A stretch of 64,000 nucleotides of DNA from Neofusicoccum parvum (lineage: Eukaryota > Ascomycota > Dothideomycetes > Botryosphaeriales > Botryosphaeriaceae). The stretch covers positions 1,302,001-1,366,000 of the forward strand of contig CP087212.1 of assembly GCA_020912385.1 (NCBI GenBank), given 5' to 3'. Shown piece by piece: positions 35,144 through 47,016 of the stretch (position 1 is its first letter; every line of letters begins with the position of its first letter). Made by a program: the position numbers and the translations under genes. The notes under the pieces are model-generated. The model was not told where the DNA came from and searched no databases. It saw nothing but the letters and a program-made list of their open reading frames with translations.

Positions 35144-35742
35144 GGCGGGTGGCACCGGGATTGTGGTACAATGGGACAATGTTGGACCCGTGACTGGAAG
35201 ATGATCTATGGGAATGACCAAAGACCCAAGGGATTGGGTGAGCCGGTGTAGAATAATAAAATTGTAGTCAGGGTCGAGGAGGAGAGGGAGAGATAGTGAA
35301 TTTGGTACGCTTGAATTTATATTTTGATACACCTGCGGCCAATATCAGGTCAGAAGGCATCATGGTATACTGCTACATTTGTGTACAATTGCGTGCGGTA
35401 GAAAAAAAAAACAAAAAAACAAAGGAGCGATGAGGAACAGGCCATGTGTATAGAGCAGGTGGGCCCGAGGGCGGAGGTGTTGGGGTCGGCCGAGGAAAGC
35501 GATGAACACGAAGCATAATGTCTGAGAAACCACTACACGTAGGCTCCTGAATTGGAGCGGCATCGGCCAGCGATCGTTGTTTGCAGAACCAACACAAGTG
35601 CGCAATGAAGAGAAGTCATGTATCTCTATACTTTTACCTTGCCCACCCCCCATGTGGAAACTCTCGAAATCTTTATGTACCTCGTACAAGGTGGTCATTC
35701 CAAGGTAACCCGTGGTCTCGCTCCCCTGTGATAAGGGCCACT
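35144..35742. other. Intergenic
   Basis: No gene is supported; includes a poly-A-rich patch near 35,400 and the 3' end of the Rpn13 gene. Confidence 0.45.
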
Positions 35743-37300
35743 TTAGTCGACGTCCATGTTTCCAGAGCCGCTCTGCTTCTCTTCATCTTCCACGGTCCTC
35801 TTCACGCCCTTGAGGAAGGCCTCCACCGCATCACCGCCACCAAGCGGGACACCGCTGTGTCGCATGAATCCACCATTCTCAACCTTGATCTTCAGCGCCT
35901 CGCCAACACTTGGCAAGCCTCCATCCCTCAGCGCAACCGTCAAGCTGGACAAGCTCTGGTGTAGCTGTGGCGAACGGAGGACGCGCTTAAGGATGTCCTT
36001 CTTTTGTGATATGCTGAGCGCCTGGATGGCAGCCTGGACGGTCTCAGAGTTGGGCTCGGCATCGGAGAGATCAGCCACTTCTTGGGCAAGGAGGAGAATC
36101 GTAGGAGGGAGGTGTGAAAGAAGCGCGTCGATGAAAGCGGGGTCGCCGGACTCGATGACGGGTATGGTTGTAGAGGACGAGAGGAGGTCGGCCAAAGTGG
36201 TGAATAGGTTACCCTGTGCTTGCGATGCAGCAGCAGCACCACCGCCGGCATTCAGGGAGTTGAGGAAGTTTTGGACGAGCGCTGAAGCATCATTCTGCCT
36301 GCCACTTCAACAAAGTTAGCATCTCTCCTAAGGAATAGCGCCGCAGAACGGGAGCGTGGCATGGGCTTGAAGTGCGGATCTGAGACAGCGTTGGAACTTG
36401 GGCGTAGCTATCCGCATTCAATTCACTCTCTACTTAACATGCGGGGCTGATAGATGGACTTGCCATCTCCAAGCAGCTTCTAAGCCCGCTACGATGCACC
36501 AAATTCTTGGTATTGTCATGCCCTCAGAACGCCATGCCAGGACGCCTCATGAAATCGAGAAGTGACCTACGCTCGAGCTCCGTCGGCACCGCCCTCACGT
36601 GCCTCCTCACCTTCCTCCCTGACGTCGCCGCCAGTAGCACCGGCACCAGCACCGCCACTGCCCTGCCTGTGGTGGTCACCGCTGGGCGCGTCCTCCATTG
36701 TCTCGTCATCGTCTCCACCGCGGGGCGGGTTCTGGACAGAGCGCAACTCGTCCTGAACATCGACCTCCTCTCCCGAGAGTAGCATGTCGACGATCTGGCC
36801 AATCCTCAAGTCTCTCGGGCTAAACCAGCTGGCGTCGTTGTTGGGAGACTGGCTCTTGGACTGCAGCCAGAACAGGTGGCGCTGCGAGCTGGAAGAGAAC
36901 TTGAGCGCGAAGATGCGGCCATCGGTCGGGGATCTCAGGTTGTCGGAGTCGGAGTTGTCCTCCTTGCCGGTGTAGGGGACGAAGGAGCCGTCGCCGGGGA
37001 TCATGAGCAGGTCGAGCTCGGGGTCGTTGACCGACGCCGAGCGCGGGCGCCAGCAGAAGTGGCAAAGCTCTGCAGAGCTGTTAGGAGGGCTGCAAATGCA
37101 GTGAGAAGAAAGAGCATGTCGCACCATCGCCGATGTAGAGGTAGATGTAGCCGGGCGTCGTGTCGGCCTTGACCTTCCAGGGCTCGGAGCTGGTCTGCAC
37201 CAGGCGTCAGCGTTTGGGTTGCAGAGAGAAACAGCGAGGAACCACGTACGTCGACCTCGCACTTGCCGGCCTTGAAGGTAATCAGCGGGGATATCGACAT
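35743..37300 (-). CDS. RPN13: Proteasomal ubiquitin receptor Rpn13 (ADRM1)
   Basis: Exons on the minus strand are 37300-37250, 37194-37125, 37069-36571 and about 36304-35743. Exons 1-3 encode the Pru domain (MSISPLITFKAGKCEVD, GYIYLYIGDG, ELCHFCWRPRS, FALKFSSSSQRHLFWLQSK), which binds ubiquitin and Rpn2. The last exon encodes the helical DEUBAD domain (FIDALLSHLPPTILLLAQEV, ISQKKDILKRVLRSPQLHQSL) that recruits the deubiquitinase Uch37 where present. The linker is Gly/Ala-rich. The product is about 393 aa. The third intron is unusually long (about 266 nt) with a GTAGGT donor; its acceptor could be at 36305 or 36299, both in phase, so the junction is approximate. The protein works in the 19S base of the 26S proteasome. 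Confidence 0.88.
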
Positions 37301-37640
37301 GGTGGGTGGGTGGGGTAATGTAGAAGCAGAGGAGAGTGAGGCCTTGCGAGCACAGGCAAGCAGACGGTGGAGCAGAGGCAACGTCAAGCTACCACGGCCA
37401 CTGCAGATGCGCGCCTGCTCCAGCTCGCCCGCGGCGGAGCGCACGGACGCCGTGTTCTTGGCGGCATCATCGCGGGCCAATCACGCGCCGCTCGGCTCGG
37501 CTCCGGAAAAACGTGCACGGAATCGCTCACCACACGATCAATTTGAACTTCGCTTGCGAGTATTGTGACGGGCTCGACGACGACGACTCAACCACCCACC
37601 GACCCATTCCCCGACCGGATCCTCCTACAACACATCCGAA
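37301..37640. promoter_or_regulatory. Bidirectional promoter, Rpn13 / eL6
   Basis: A 340-bp interval between head-to-head start codons of a proteasome and a ribosome gene. No specific motif was identified with confidence. Confidence 0.45.
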
Positions 37641-38501
37641 ATGTCGGCACCCCAGGCTACGACGAAGAAGTTCGGCAAGGGCGAGAGGACCATTCCTCAC
37701 CCCTCCGAGAAGGCCGCCAAGTACTACCCGGCTGAGGATGAGAAGCTGCCCCGCAAGGTACGCGCATTCGAGTGAGAGCAGAGCGAGCAAGAGGAGGAAT
37801 TGCACGTTGGATTGGGGGGGAGATTGCAGGCCGTGGTGGCAAGCGCAACACCGCGCACTCCGCCCGAGCTCTCAGCAATACCTCGAGTTCGAGATTTGCG
37901 GACCGCACATGAACAACACCAAAAACTGACGCAGCCCTTCTCCCGCAGGTCCGCAAGTCCATCCGTCCCGCCAAGCCGCGTGCCTCGCTCCAGCCCGGAA
38001 CCGTCCTGATCCTCCTCGCTGGCCGTTTCCGTGGCAAGCGCGTCGTCCTCCTCAAGCACCTGCCCCAGGGTGTTCTCCTCGTCACCGGTCCCTTCAAGGT
38101 CAACGGCGTCCCTCTCAGGAGAGTCAACGCCCGCTATGTCATCGCCACCTCAACCAAGGTTGACCTGAGCGGCCTCGACTCTTCCGTTGTCGACAAGGTC
38201 GGCGCCGACGGCTACTTCGTCAAGGACAAGAAGGAGAAGAAGGCCAGCGAGGAGGCTTTCTTCAAGCAGGGCGAGAAGCCCGAGGTCAGTAGCGCAGGAA
38301 TCACTTGAACAATTGGCGGAGGACGGAAACTGACAGCGGAACCAGGCCCGCAAGCCCGCCAGCACCCGTGTTGAGGACCAGAGGTCAGTCGACAAGGCCA
38401 TCCTGGCCAACATCAAGAAGAGCGACCCCTACCTTCTGAGCTACCTGGGTTCCACCTTCAGCCTGCGCAAGGGTGACAAGCCCCACGCCATGGTTTTCTA
38501 A
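37641..38501 (+). CDS. RPL6: 60S ribosomal protein eL6
   Basis: Exons are 37641-37757, 37949-38284 and 38346-38501, giving 202 aa, the normal fungal length. Diagnostic segments are [20 protein letters not shown] and [20 protein letters not shown] (the eL6 KOW-like beta barrel), then [19 protein letters not shown] and the C-terminal [20 protein letters not shown]. The first intron is long (191 nt), as is common in fungal ribosomal protein genes. It is a structural protein of the large cytosolic ribosomal subunit. Its gene starts 340 bp from the divergent Rpn13 start. Confidence 0.96.
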
Positions 38502-38853
38502 GCGATCCGTCGGAGGAGTCTGGGATGACGTGGATGAGTGGATGCGGATATCCAACAACCGGCTTGCTGCGGCCGTAATAGCAGGTTTTCATGGCACGGC
38601 GATGGTTATGGAGGGTTCGGTCTGCATTTCCAGAGATATTGTACTGCGAGGCTGAATTCCACAAAAAAACATCCGAGATGCTACCTGGCGCTTCTGGTTC
38701 TCTATTTCAATGACACAAAAAGAATGGACATTGAAGGCCGTTAGAGCAGATATACAAAACGAGACTCCTGACACCAAAGGAGGCATCCGCACCGGTCTGC
38801 AATCCGTCACAGCTGTCTCCTTCCTTTCTTCTCGTCATTTTTCATTTCCGTCA
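38502..38853. other. Convergent intergenic
   Basis: Holds the 3' ends of eL6 and of the membrane protein; no gene seen. Confidence 0.5.
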
Positions 38854-40085
38854 TCATTTCTTCCCTTTTCCCTTGTTCCGTCTGTTCTTAATCCTTGACC
38901 CCAGGTCCTCCACCGCGTCGTTAGCGTTATCCAGCGCATTGTTCGCTCTTTCCGGCACGTTGTGCTTTTCCAGCTCGTCCCGCATATCCTCTGCGACATC
39001 ACCGCCGATCGTTGTTCCATGTACCCAATCCAATAACCCCCATGGCGCGAAGTTGCCCTGGCCGCCCGTCATCAGATGGGCATCAGCCCGTCTCGCCATT
39101 CCGCTTAGAATGATTGTCGACGGGAGCACGGAATAGCCCGAATAGACCAGTGCTTCCTCGAGCGACACTAGTGCAAGCAGCAGTTGGAATGTCAGGATGT
39201 GGAAGCGGAAGAGCACAGCTGGTAGGTAGATGGGCAACCAGCGGCTCAGAAGCCAGGCGATCGGATGGTCGTAATTCGCGACGAACGAATATGGTGCGCG
39301 GATGCTCAGCTGCCAGTTCCGATGCCATTGCGCGATGCGCGAGCGGCGCGCATGAAGGATGTATCGGTGGATGTAGTATTGCAGGATCTGTGCCAAGTGT
39401 GAGCTGGATTCCCACTTTCATTAAAATGACGATAAGGTATCAGGCAAGTTGAGGCGAGGTAGATACGATGCACGCCGCGTGCAGTAGTGGCATTCGCCAT
39501 ACACCAACGCGTAGTTCGCCCGGATGAATGCTTCAACTTCCCCTAGTGTTGTGACCCATTTTTACCCGCGCGGAGCATAAAGTAAGATGTACTCACCCCT
39601 CTCAGAATGAATCCTTTGGCAATGTCCTTGGCTAGACCCCATGGGAGCGGGAGCCTCGTGACGATCTTGAGCGCGCTCTTCACCCTCAGCACCTTCGTTG
39701 CCAGCAAGTCAATGCCCAGCTGGAGCGCAATGCCCAAGAGGATGTTGAAGATACTCCATCCTGCAACCTTTAGAACGCCTTTTCGACCACTTGTTCCTCT
39801 GGATCCACTACGCCCTGGTAGCGCAATCTGACCCTGGGCTTTTATGGCGACGGCGAGGCTAGGCACAGCGGTGTCGAACAAAAGGAACAGCGTGGATGGC
39901 AGGATATAGAATAGCAGCCGTACGGCGAGCGTGCCGAAAGCCTCTACCCGCAGCGGCGGATGTGATAGGACCAGGGTCGACCATGTCAGGTAGAAGAACA
40001 GGAGATTGAGCGATGTACTGTAGTTGGAGTAGACCGGGAGAAGGGCGGCGCTGAGGAGCGGCAGGCCGAGGAGTGTGTCGAGCAT
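38854..40085 (-). CDS. Fatty-acid hydroxylase-superfamily membrane protein
   Basis: Exons on the minus strand are 40085-39597 and 39387-38854, joined in phase over a 209-nt intron with GTGAGT donor and CACAG acceptor, giving 340 aa. It has several membrane segments (TLLGLPLLSAALLPVYS, LLFYILPSTLFLLFD, FHILTFQLLLALVSLEEALV). The superfamily His motif HRYILH and a YDHP motif are present, followed by FGPWGLLDWVHGT-like sequence near the end. The second metal-binding box reads WHRNWQ instead of the usual H-x-x-H-H, so several iron ligands appear missing. The C-terminus is charged and Lys-rich. It is likely ER-located and related to sterol desaturases; whether it is catalytic is unclear. A small extra exon inside the long intron cannot be excluded. 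Confidence 0.75.
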
Positions 40086-41359
40086 GGTTTCTTGCGCGAT
40101 CCGCAGCGGCGGGTCTGGCGCAATATTAATGGAGTTCTGATATCGAGCGCTCGCGGCCGAGATCTGAGGTTGTGGCGGCTGATGTTCCTCAATGGAGCAG
40201 GCGGCCTCTGCTGCGTAGTAAGGCCGAGTGCCGCGCGCGATTCTTCGTAGGGTATCCCCGGTCGTGCAGCCTGAATACGCGCGGTCGCGAGCGCGGAGCT
40301 AAATCGAAGCGTGTGGACAGATTCGGAGCTGCAATTTCAGCGATTTGCATAGCACCGGCGTCGTAGGGGTGTGGAGAAGAGCGCACGAGGAGGCGAGTGC
40401 ACAAAGGACGCGCATGAGCGCAGCGGTGGTGATAAGCAGCCAAGTGGGAAACTTGGTGTTGCATCTGGGACGCTGCAGGCCCCGGTCGGCGATGACGACA
40501 GTTGGGCCGCTGCATGTGCAGGCTGGGAGCTGACCTGAGCGGCCGCCATGCCGACCCCCCGTTGCACGCGACGATTGGAGCGAGCGCGGCGTCTGAGCGC
40601 CAACCTGCACGCGTTCTCTCGCTTCGCAGCTTTAATTTGGGCCCCAAATGCGCCCACCAGGCCCGTAACGGTGCCGCGCTGCGGAACTCTGCTGAAGCTT
40701 CTACCGCGCCGGCGACACGGAAGCATGCTTCGGCCGCCTGCGACGCCTCCCGAATCCTCCTTTTTCAACCCCGGGCGGCGAAAAGTAAGGAGCGCTGCGG
40801 AAACGCTGGAGCTGCGGCTGCCACCCCGCAAGGCCATGGGCGGCTGCCGCAGGATCCATGTCGCATTGAACCCTTGGGGCAGATATTGGAGCGCCCAGCG
40901 GGCCGCATCACACGCCGTTGCACGGCTGCCCTGCGCGAGAAAACGTATATGCGGGCTTCCTATGCGCGGCGGGCGCAATTTGCGAGGGCGCTGTAGCGCA
41001 GGCTGGCGCGTTCTGGCGCGCTCGTACCCCTGTCCGGCGCCGGTCGATCTTCTATTAGTCGCGCTCGTGCGGGCTCTCCTGGACCTGCGAATAATATCAA
41101 ACAGCACCCAACTGTCACGCCCCTCGCTGTGTGAATTGGCCCGACTGTCCACCGCGCTGCTGCTCGCACTCGCTGCTCTGCGGCTCCCGTGGCAGCGCGT
41201 CTCTAGCCCGCTCGCTCCTCTGCGCCTGCCTGCGACACCACCATGCAGCCAGCTCCCATAGCACCCCGAGCCGCCTGCACAGGAAGCAACACCCCTACCG
41301 CACACCACGCCTGCTGATTCCGCCCACGTCCCTTGCGTCGCTCTTGCCCGTGGCCCGCC
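40086..41359. other. Divergent intergenic
   Basis: Promoter region of the membrane protein (-) and the hydrolase (+). The 386-codon minus-strand frame across it is Arg/Ala/Ser-rich without motifs and overlaps a real gene, so it is not called. Confidence 0.5.
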
Positions 41360-44300
41360 ATGGAGGATCCGCCGCCTGCGACTCCGCTGCAGAACCCGCG
41401 CACCGCGAGCGCCAATCCTAAGCGCCGTTCCCTGCCCACCGGCACCTCGTCGTCGCGAGAGGGCCGCCCCCGGCGCTCCGCCAACCACATCCGCCACAAG
41501 CCTGCGTCGCCCGAGGTCATATCCTCCCTAATCGATTCCCTGTCCGCCATTTCGCTCCCCGCACAAGACCACTTCGAGAACCTGCCGCGCATCGGCGGCG
41601 ACGCTGGCCCCAGCTACTCGGTGCCCGCTAGCCCCGCGCCATGGCAGGGCGGGTTTCAGAACGGCAATGGAGGTTTTGGCGTCGAATACGGGGTGCATAG
41701 GCATGAACGGTGGGAGGAGGAAAGGAAGATTGAGCCGGACCATGACGATGCGGCCGAACCGCCGGTCATCAAGACGGCCCCACCGCCTTCAGGCTATTCA
41801 CCGATCACCGCCCCGACCAGACACAAACGCGACAAGGAAGGCAGCTCGCTCAAAAACTACATCCTCTCCACCTCCAAGAGCTGCAGCTCGCTTAATTCGA
41901 AGCACTCCAGCAACCGGGATGATGCGAGCAGCATCACGAGCAGCATAGCGAGGGGTCTCCGCCGCCACTCCACAAACAGCCGAGCGTCGCTGGAAAGCAA
42001 GCGCAGTGCCACCAAGACGCGCAGCTTGGGATATGCGAGCTCGCGCGAGCGACTGCGGAGCCGTGACAGCGACTCTATTGGCATCAGCAGTCCGCCGCAG
42101 GCCTTGTGGAGCCCGCCCAAGTCTACCTCAGGTCCGCCGAGCCCACGGAAGCCATCACTGCAATCTCTGAGGGGCTCGAGGATCGACGAAGCCCCATGCG
42201 AAGGGCCTTCCACGCCACCACGAAGGACCAAACACAAACCAGCACCCATCAACACCACCCCAGGTCCTGCTGAGGCCGACGAGCGCGGCCCTAGATGGCC
42301 AGATGATTCCATCCCGTCCAGAACTTCCAGTCTAAGGCACCAATCCCGGAGCCCAGCCAAGCACAGGCGGATAAGCTCGAGATCCCGGAGCAGGACACAG
42401 TCGAAGACCCGGACCGTCATCGAGGAAGACGAGCCGATGGAAACGTCACCGGATCCGAAAGGAAAGGGAAAGCAAAAAGCAGACGAATCAGAGCAGGAAG
42501 AGGACACCGAAGTCACAAGGCGCATTAAAGAGCTCAAGAAGCAGAAAGAATTGCGCGACAAGGAAGCAGGCAATTTGCGTCTCGACATCGGCGGCGAAGT
42601 TCAGGAGCCTCCCCGTCTATCACCAAGCATGCGGACTCCGCTCTCCCCCATCACTCGCGCACTGGAGTTCGATGGACAGAGGCCGATCGAGGAATCTCTC
42701 GCCAAAGCCCACAGGATGCTTGGTCTCACTCCAACCGAAATGCGACGTTCGTTGACGAGCCCCTTACCCCTAGGGGATGGTGCACAACCCACGCAGCCTG
42801 AGCAAAATGGAGAGTTGAAAAATGATGCTGAAGACGAACTTCCAATAGATTACAAGCTTGCACTGCAGTCGTTAGACCGGACTGAGAGCGAAAAGACCTC
42901 ATCGAGTAACCCGAGCAATCGCCTTTCACTTGCATCCATGGGGCGAAGCCACACTATTGCTGGCCGCCCGTCAGCTGGCGGCAATACCATGTCCACTATG
43001 ATGAAAGAGCGCAATAAGAGGTCACTGGAAGAGGCAGCACACAAACTGGATCTTCAGATCAACTTCGACACACCCACGGGATCGCGAGCACCATCTCGAG
43101 CTGCGAGTGCCGAGTCGACACCGTCATCACGACAGTCGCTCTTTGTTCCGTCGACGTCGAGTTTGAAACGGTCTAATTCGAGCGCCAACGCTAAAAAGAA
43201 GCGATGGTCACACCCGGACATTCCCCTGAAAGCTGAGCAGAAACACAACGCAAAGGTTGATCAGATGAAAAGGGACTCCATGCAAGTGAAGTCGCCGGTA
43301 AAGTCGCCACAAGTCCCGGAAGCCGTTATCGAGGAGCCTCTTCGACCCACCAGCGGGGATTCCATTGACGACGAAGTTGACGCGTTTTTGTATTCGCCGC
43401 GCCTGACGCAGAAGGTGCGCGAGCCGAACACCGGACGGACCATTTGCTTCTCCGAAGTGGGCGACCCAGATGGATTTGCAGTTTTTGTCTGTGTCGGAAT
43501 GGGATTGACTCGCTACGTCACTGCGTTCTACGACGAGCTGGCAACGTCTCTCAAATTGAGGCTGATCACACCAGATCGTCCCGGCGTGGGGGAGTCTCAG
43601 GCAGATCCTCATGGGACACCTCTCAGTTGGCCTGGTAAGTCATGCGTTATGTTTTGACGAATATGCTTTGCTGACAGACATATCTAGATGACGTCCTGTG
43701 CATCTGCCAGGCGCTTAAAATCACCAAGTTTTCGATTATGGCGCATTCAGCTGGAGCAATTTACGCCTTAGCCACAGCATTGCGCATGCCGCAGCACATC
43801 CGTGGCCGTGTGCACCTTCTTGCCCCGTGGATCCCTCCATCACAGATGACCGCGGTTGGTCTTCCTGTCAACGCACAGGTCCCGGAACGCCAGCTCCCAA
43901 GATCGCAACGTTTCTTGCGTGTACTTCCGACTCCCCTGTTGAAGGTGGCAAACTCTAGCTTCATGAGCGCGACCTCGGCCAGCATCACAAGAAGTGTTCC
44001 AAAGTCACCACAGCGCGTTAAGCGTAGGAGCTATGTTAATCCACAACAACCGACCGCTCGTGTCTCCGTTGCGGCCAACAAAAACCGAGAGTCCATGATG
44101 TTGATGGACCGTGTGCTGCCCAATGGAAGCGCCCTCGAGGTAGCTGCCAACAACCCAGACGATCCGAACCACGAAGCGGCGGCACAAGCAAGGGCTGCCA
44201 TGACGCTAGTTGAGCAAGAACGGCGCCGCGAGTACGACACGAGACTGACCCTGTCTGTGTGGGACATGGCGACCACCAATGCGAACCCTGCTGTCGACTT

Positions 44301-44607
44301 GCTTGTCTGTCTCGAGCGCACGCAATCAATCGGCTTCCGCTATGTGGACATCACCCGCGCGGTTGTCATCCACCACGGCAGCCGGGACACGCGCGTGCCT
44401 GTCGAAAATGTCAAATGGCTTGGTCGCACTATGAAGCGCTGCGAGGTGCGCATCCTTGAAGGTGAAAACCATGGCCTCATGGCCAGCGCGGTGGTCATGG
44501 GCAATGTGCTCACGGAGATGGCGAGGGAGTGGGAGGACTGGACGGCGGTAGTCAAGGACACTCGGAGCCGAGATAACCTCCGAGGCGAAGCGCTTAGCCA
44601 AGCATGA
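41360..44607 (+). CDS. Alpha/beta-hydrolase with long disordered N-terminus
   Basis: Exons are 41360-43634 and 43688-44607 (53-nt intron), giving 1064 aa. The start MEDPPPATPLQNPRTAS follows the usual fungal context. Residues about 1-680 are Ser/Pro/Arg-rich and disordered, with coiled-coil-like stretches (EVTRRIKELKKQKELRDKEA). The last about 380 residues form an alpha/beta-hydrolase: an opening strand (GRTICFSEVGDPDGFAVFVC), a possible oxyanion region after LITPDRPGVGES, nucleophile Ser in AHSAG (43740-43755), candidate acid Asp in HGSRDTRVPV and His in EGENHG. An insert of about 110 residues splits the core between the lid and the acid. Substrate unknown; the long tail suggests a regulated or scaffolded enzyme, possibly a lipase or esterase. 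Confidence 0.88.
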
Positions 44608-45810
44608 AGGGCAGCTTCTCCTACTTCTGCGTGCGACCCCAAGTGGACGGCTGACTGCAGCCGATTTTTTCTTCTACTATGACCGGCTGTGTCCAGCACA
44701 TTTCGTTTGTCGGGAATTTCTTGCTTGTGTCTTTTCATTTTGGATTGTTGCTGTTGGTTTTTGGCCTGTATACCCCGGAGCGATACCATTTCCCCCTTGC
44801 GTTGAGTGCGGTTTGCGATGTGGGCTGACACTTGGGTACCAAGATCGTCGATATTCTCTCGCTTTGCCTTCACATTTGACTCTTCCTTCTTCGTGACGTT
44901 CGCTAATTAATTCCCACACCTACTCACGAGACGGTTGCCCACGAGAAACGGCTAAAAAGACTGAGAACATAGTAAACATAGGATAGCTGTAATGGAATAA
45001 TAGGTGGACGCGCCCACTGGACATTGATAGATTGCGCGGGGAATTTCAGTTACACATGACCGGGTTGAGCCTACAGCTTCGGGAACAGGTGCGCTGGCTG
45101 ACAGCGCCGAGCGCATCATCGATGCGGGTCGCGGAGGGCGGTATATTAGCCTGCATGCGAAACACCGTGCGCGATGGTTGCCGGGCAGCAGACGGTGCTG
45201 GCGGGATAAACACGACAGGCAAGGCGACACACGCACACCCACCTCTGCAAGAACACTGCCATCACGGTGCGGACCATCCGAATTTCTCTGCTCGGAGTGT
45301 GCCTCGGAAAGAGTGCACACGAAACTTCAGCCTCGCGATTTTCCTGAATCAAGGCGGGCGGTAGCGTCGGCCACGCTGCGCGAGGTGGTTGGGAGGAGGC
45401 TGGCAAGCTGCGATAAACCCACCCACCCTGCATCACTCTCCCCGCCCAACTCTAAATCTGCATTCCTCTCTTTTCTCTCGCACACTCACTGCTGACACCA
45501 TCAGTTGCGACCGCTCCAGTCGCTCGTTCAGCGCTGGCATTTCCTCTCGCATCGCATTCCCTAGCCGACTGCGGGACGCCTCTCGACAAGCTTCCAAGCT
45601 GCGGGTAGATCACACCGACCCCACCTGCCCGACGCCGACGCCGCCCACACCACCCTCCATTCCACGGCGCCAGCAGCCAGACCGCTCGCTCGCTCGCTCG
45701 TCCGTCTTCCTCGCGAGCTGAGCGTCCAGCGGCATTCCAGAAGCTGCGGCCATTCCACCAAAATTCACCCACCTCGCAGCTGTCGCCCTCTCGGCAAGAC
45801 GTCGCCCAGC
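44608..45810. other. Intergenic 5' of the sensor-like gene
   Basis: No gene is supported. The right half is pyrimidine-rich (CTCGCT repeats near 45,680), typical of a long fungal 5' leader. Confidence 0.5.
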
Positions 45811-47016
45811 ATGCGCGCACCGAGCTCGCTTGTCTCCACATTCCTGGTCGCGCTATCGCTGTCCCCGCAATGGGCCAACGCCAACCCCATCCAATCCTCG
45901 GACGACGACCTTGACCAGATTCCCATCGAGGAGATCCACAACGTCACTCTCGTGGAGCGCGCCTGCGCAGGAACCGTGTGTGGCTGGTCCGGCCAACTCT
46001 GCTGCGAATCCGGCGAAACATGCTACACGGACGCCAATAACCAGGCGCAATGCGGCGCTGCCACGGCTGTTACAGGTACTGGTTACTGGCAGTACTGGAC
46101 GAGCACGTGGACTGAAACCGACACAGTCACCAAAACCCAAGTCTACAGCAGCTGGAATGGCGCTGGCGGCGGCGCGACCGTGTCCGTCCAGGCGACCGGA
46201 ACCTCCATAACATGCAACTGGGACCAAGGCGAATCGAGCTGCGGCAGCATCTGCTGCGCCTCCGACCAGTACTGCCAGCTCAGCGGACAGTGCGCTGCCG
46301 CCGGCGTGTCCAACTCGCCCGGTGTATCCGCAACGGGTACGGGTGCCTCTTACTCCGCGCCGGTGAGACCGACGAGCGGAACGCTGATCACGATTACAGC
46401 TACTGCCGGTGCGACTACCACCGTCCCATTCGAGACGCCCGTTGCCACCGGCGCCACTGCTCCGGTCTCCGCTGGCGAGAGCGGCAGTGGCGGCGGTCTC
46501 AGCGGGGGTGCCATTGCTGGCATTGTCATCGGCGTGCTGGCTGGCATTCTCTTGCTCGCGCTTCTCTGCCTCTTCTGCTGCGCCAAAGCTGCGTTTGACG
46601 GCATTCTCGCAATCTTCGGTCTCGGCAAGAAGAGGCGCCGTTCCACTGAGTACGTCGAGGAGTACCACCGCCACAGCGCGGGCGGTGGCAGCCGCCATTC
46701 TGGCTGGTACGGCGCGGGTGACCGACCTGCCAGGCCTCCTCCGAAGAAGAGCGGCCTCGGTATGGGTGCCCTTCTCGGATCATTGGGTGCGGCAGGCGCT
46801 CTCTTCGGTCTCAAGAAGAAGCGCGAATCACGCTACGACGACAAGACCACCACGACCGACGTCAGCAGCTACTACTACAGCGACTACACAAGTTCAAGTA
46901 AGTAATGAACAAGCCCGAGATTTATTGGAAAGCGAGATGCTAACTCACCAGCAGGTAGCGCCAGCTCAGATGACAGGAGGACGAGAACCACCCGCTACAC
47001 TCATTCGCGCCGCTAA
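45811..47016 (+). CDS. Single-pass cell-surface sensor-like protein
   Basis: Exons are 45811-46897 and 46955-47016 (57-nt intron with a GCTAAC branch site), giving 382 aa. A signal peptide (LVSTFLVALSLSPQWANA) is followed by two Cys-rich modules (CAGTVCGWSGQLCCESGETC and CNWDQGESSCGSICCASDQYC). A Ser/Thr/Gly-rich stalk likely to be O-glycosylated comes next, then one membrane helix (GGAIAGIVIGVLAGILLLAL) and a Lys/Arg-rich cytosolic tail with Tyr-rich end (SSYYYSDYTSSS). The layout is that of WSC/Mid2-type wall-stress sensors, but the Cys pattern is not a canonical WSC domain. A role in sensing the wall is inferred from architecture alone. Confidence 0.82.

Noticed and set aside
40337..41497. 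Minus-strand open frame of about 386 codons
   Set aside because: Arg/Ala/Ser-rich without motifs, overlaps the start of the alpha/beta hydrolase and lies in a divergent promoter region.
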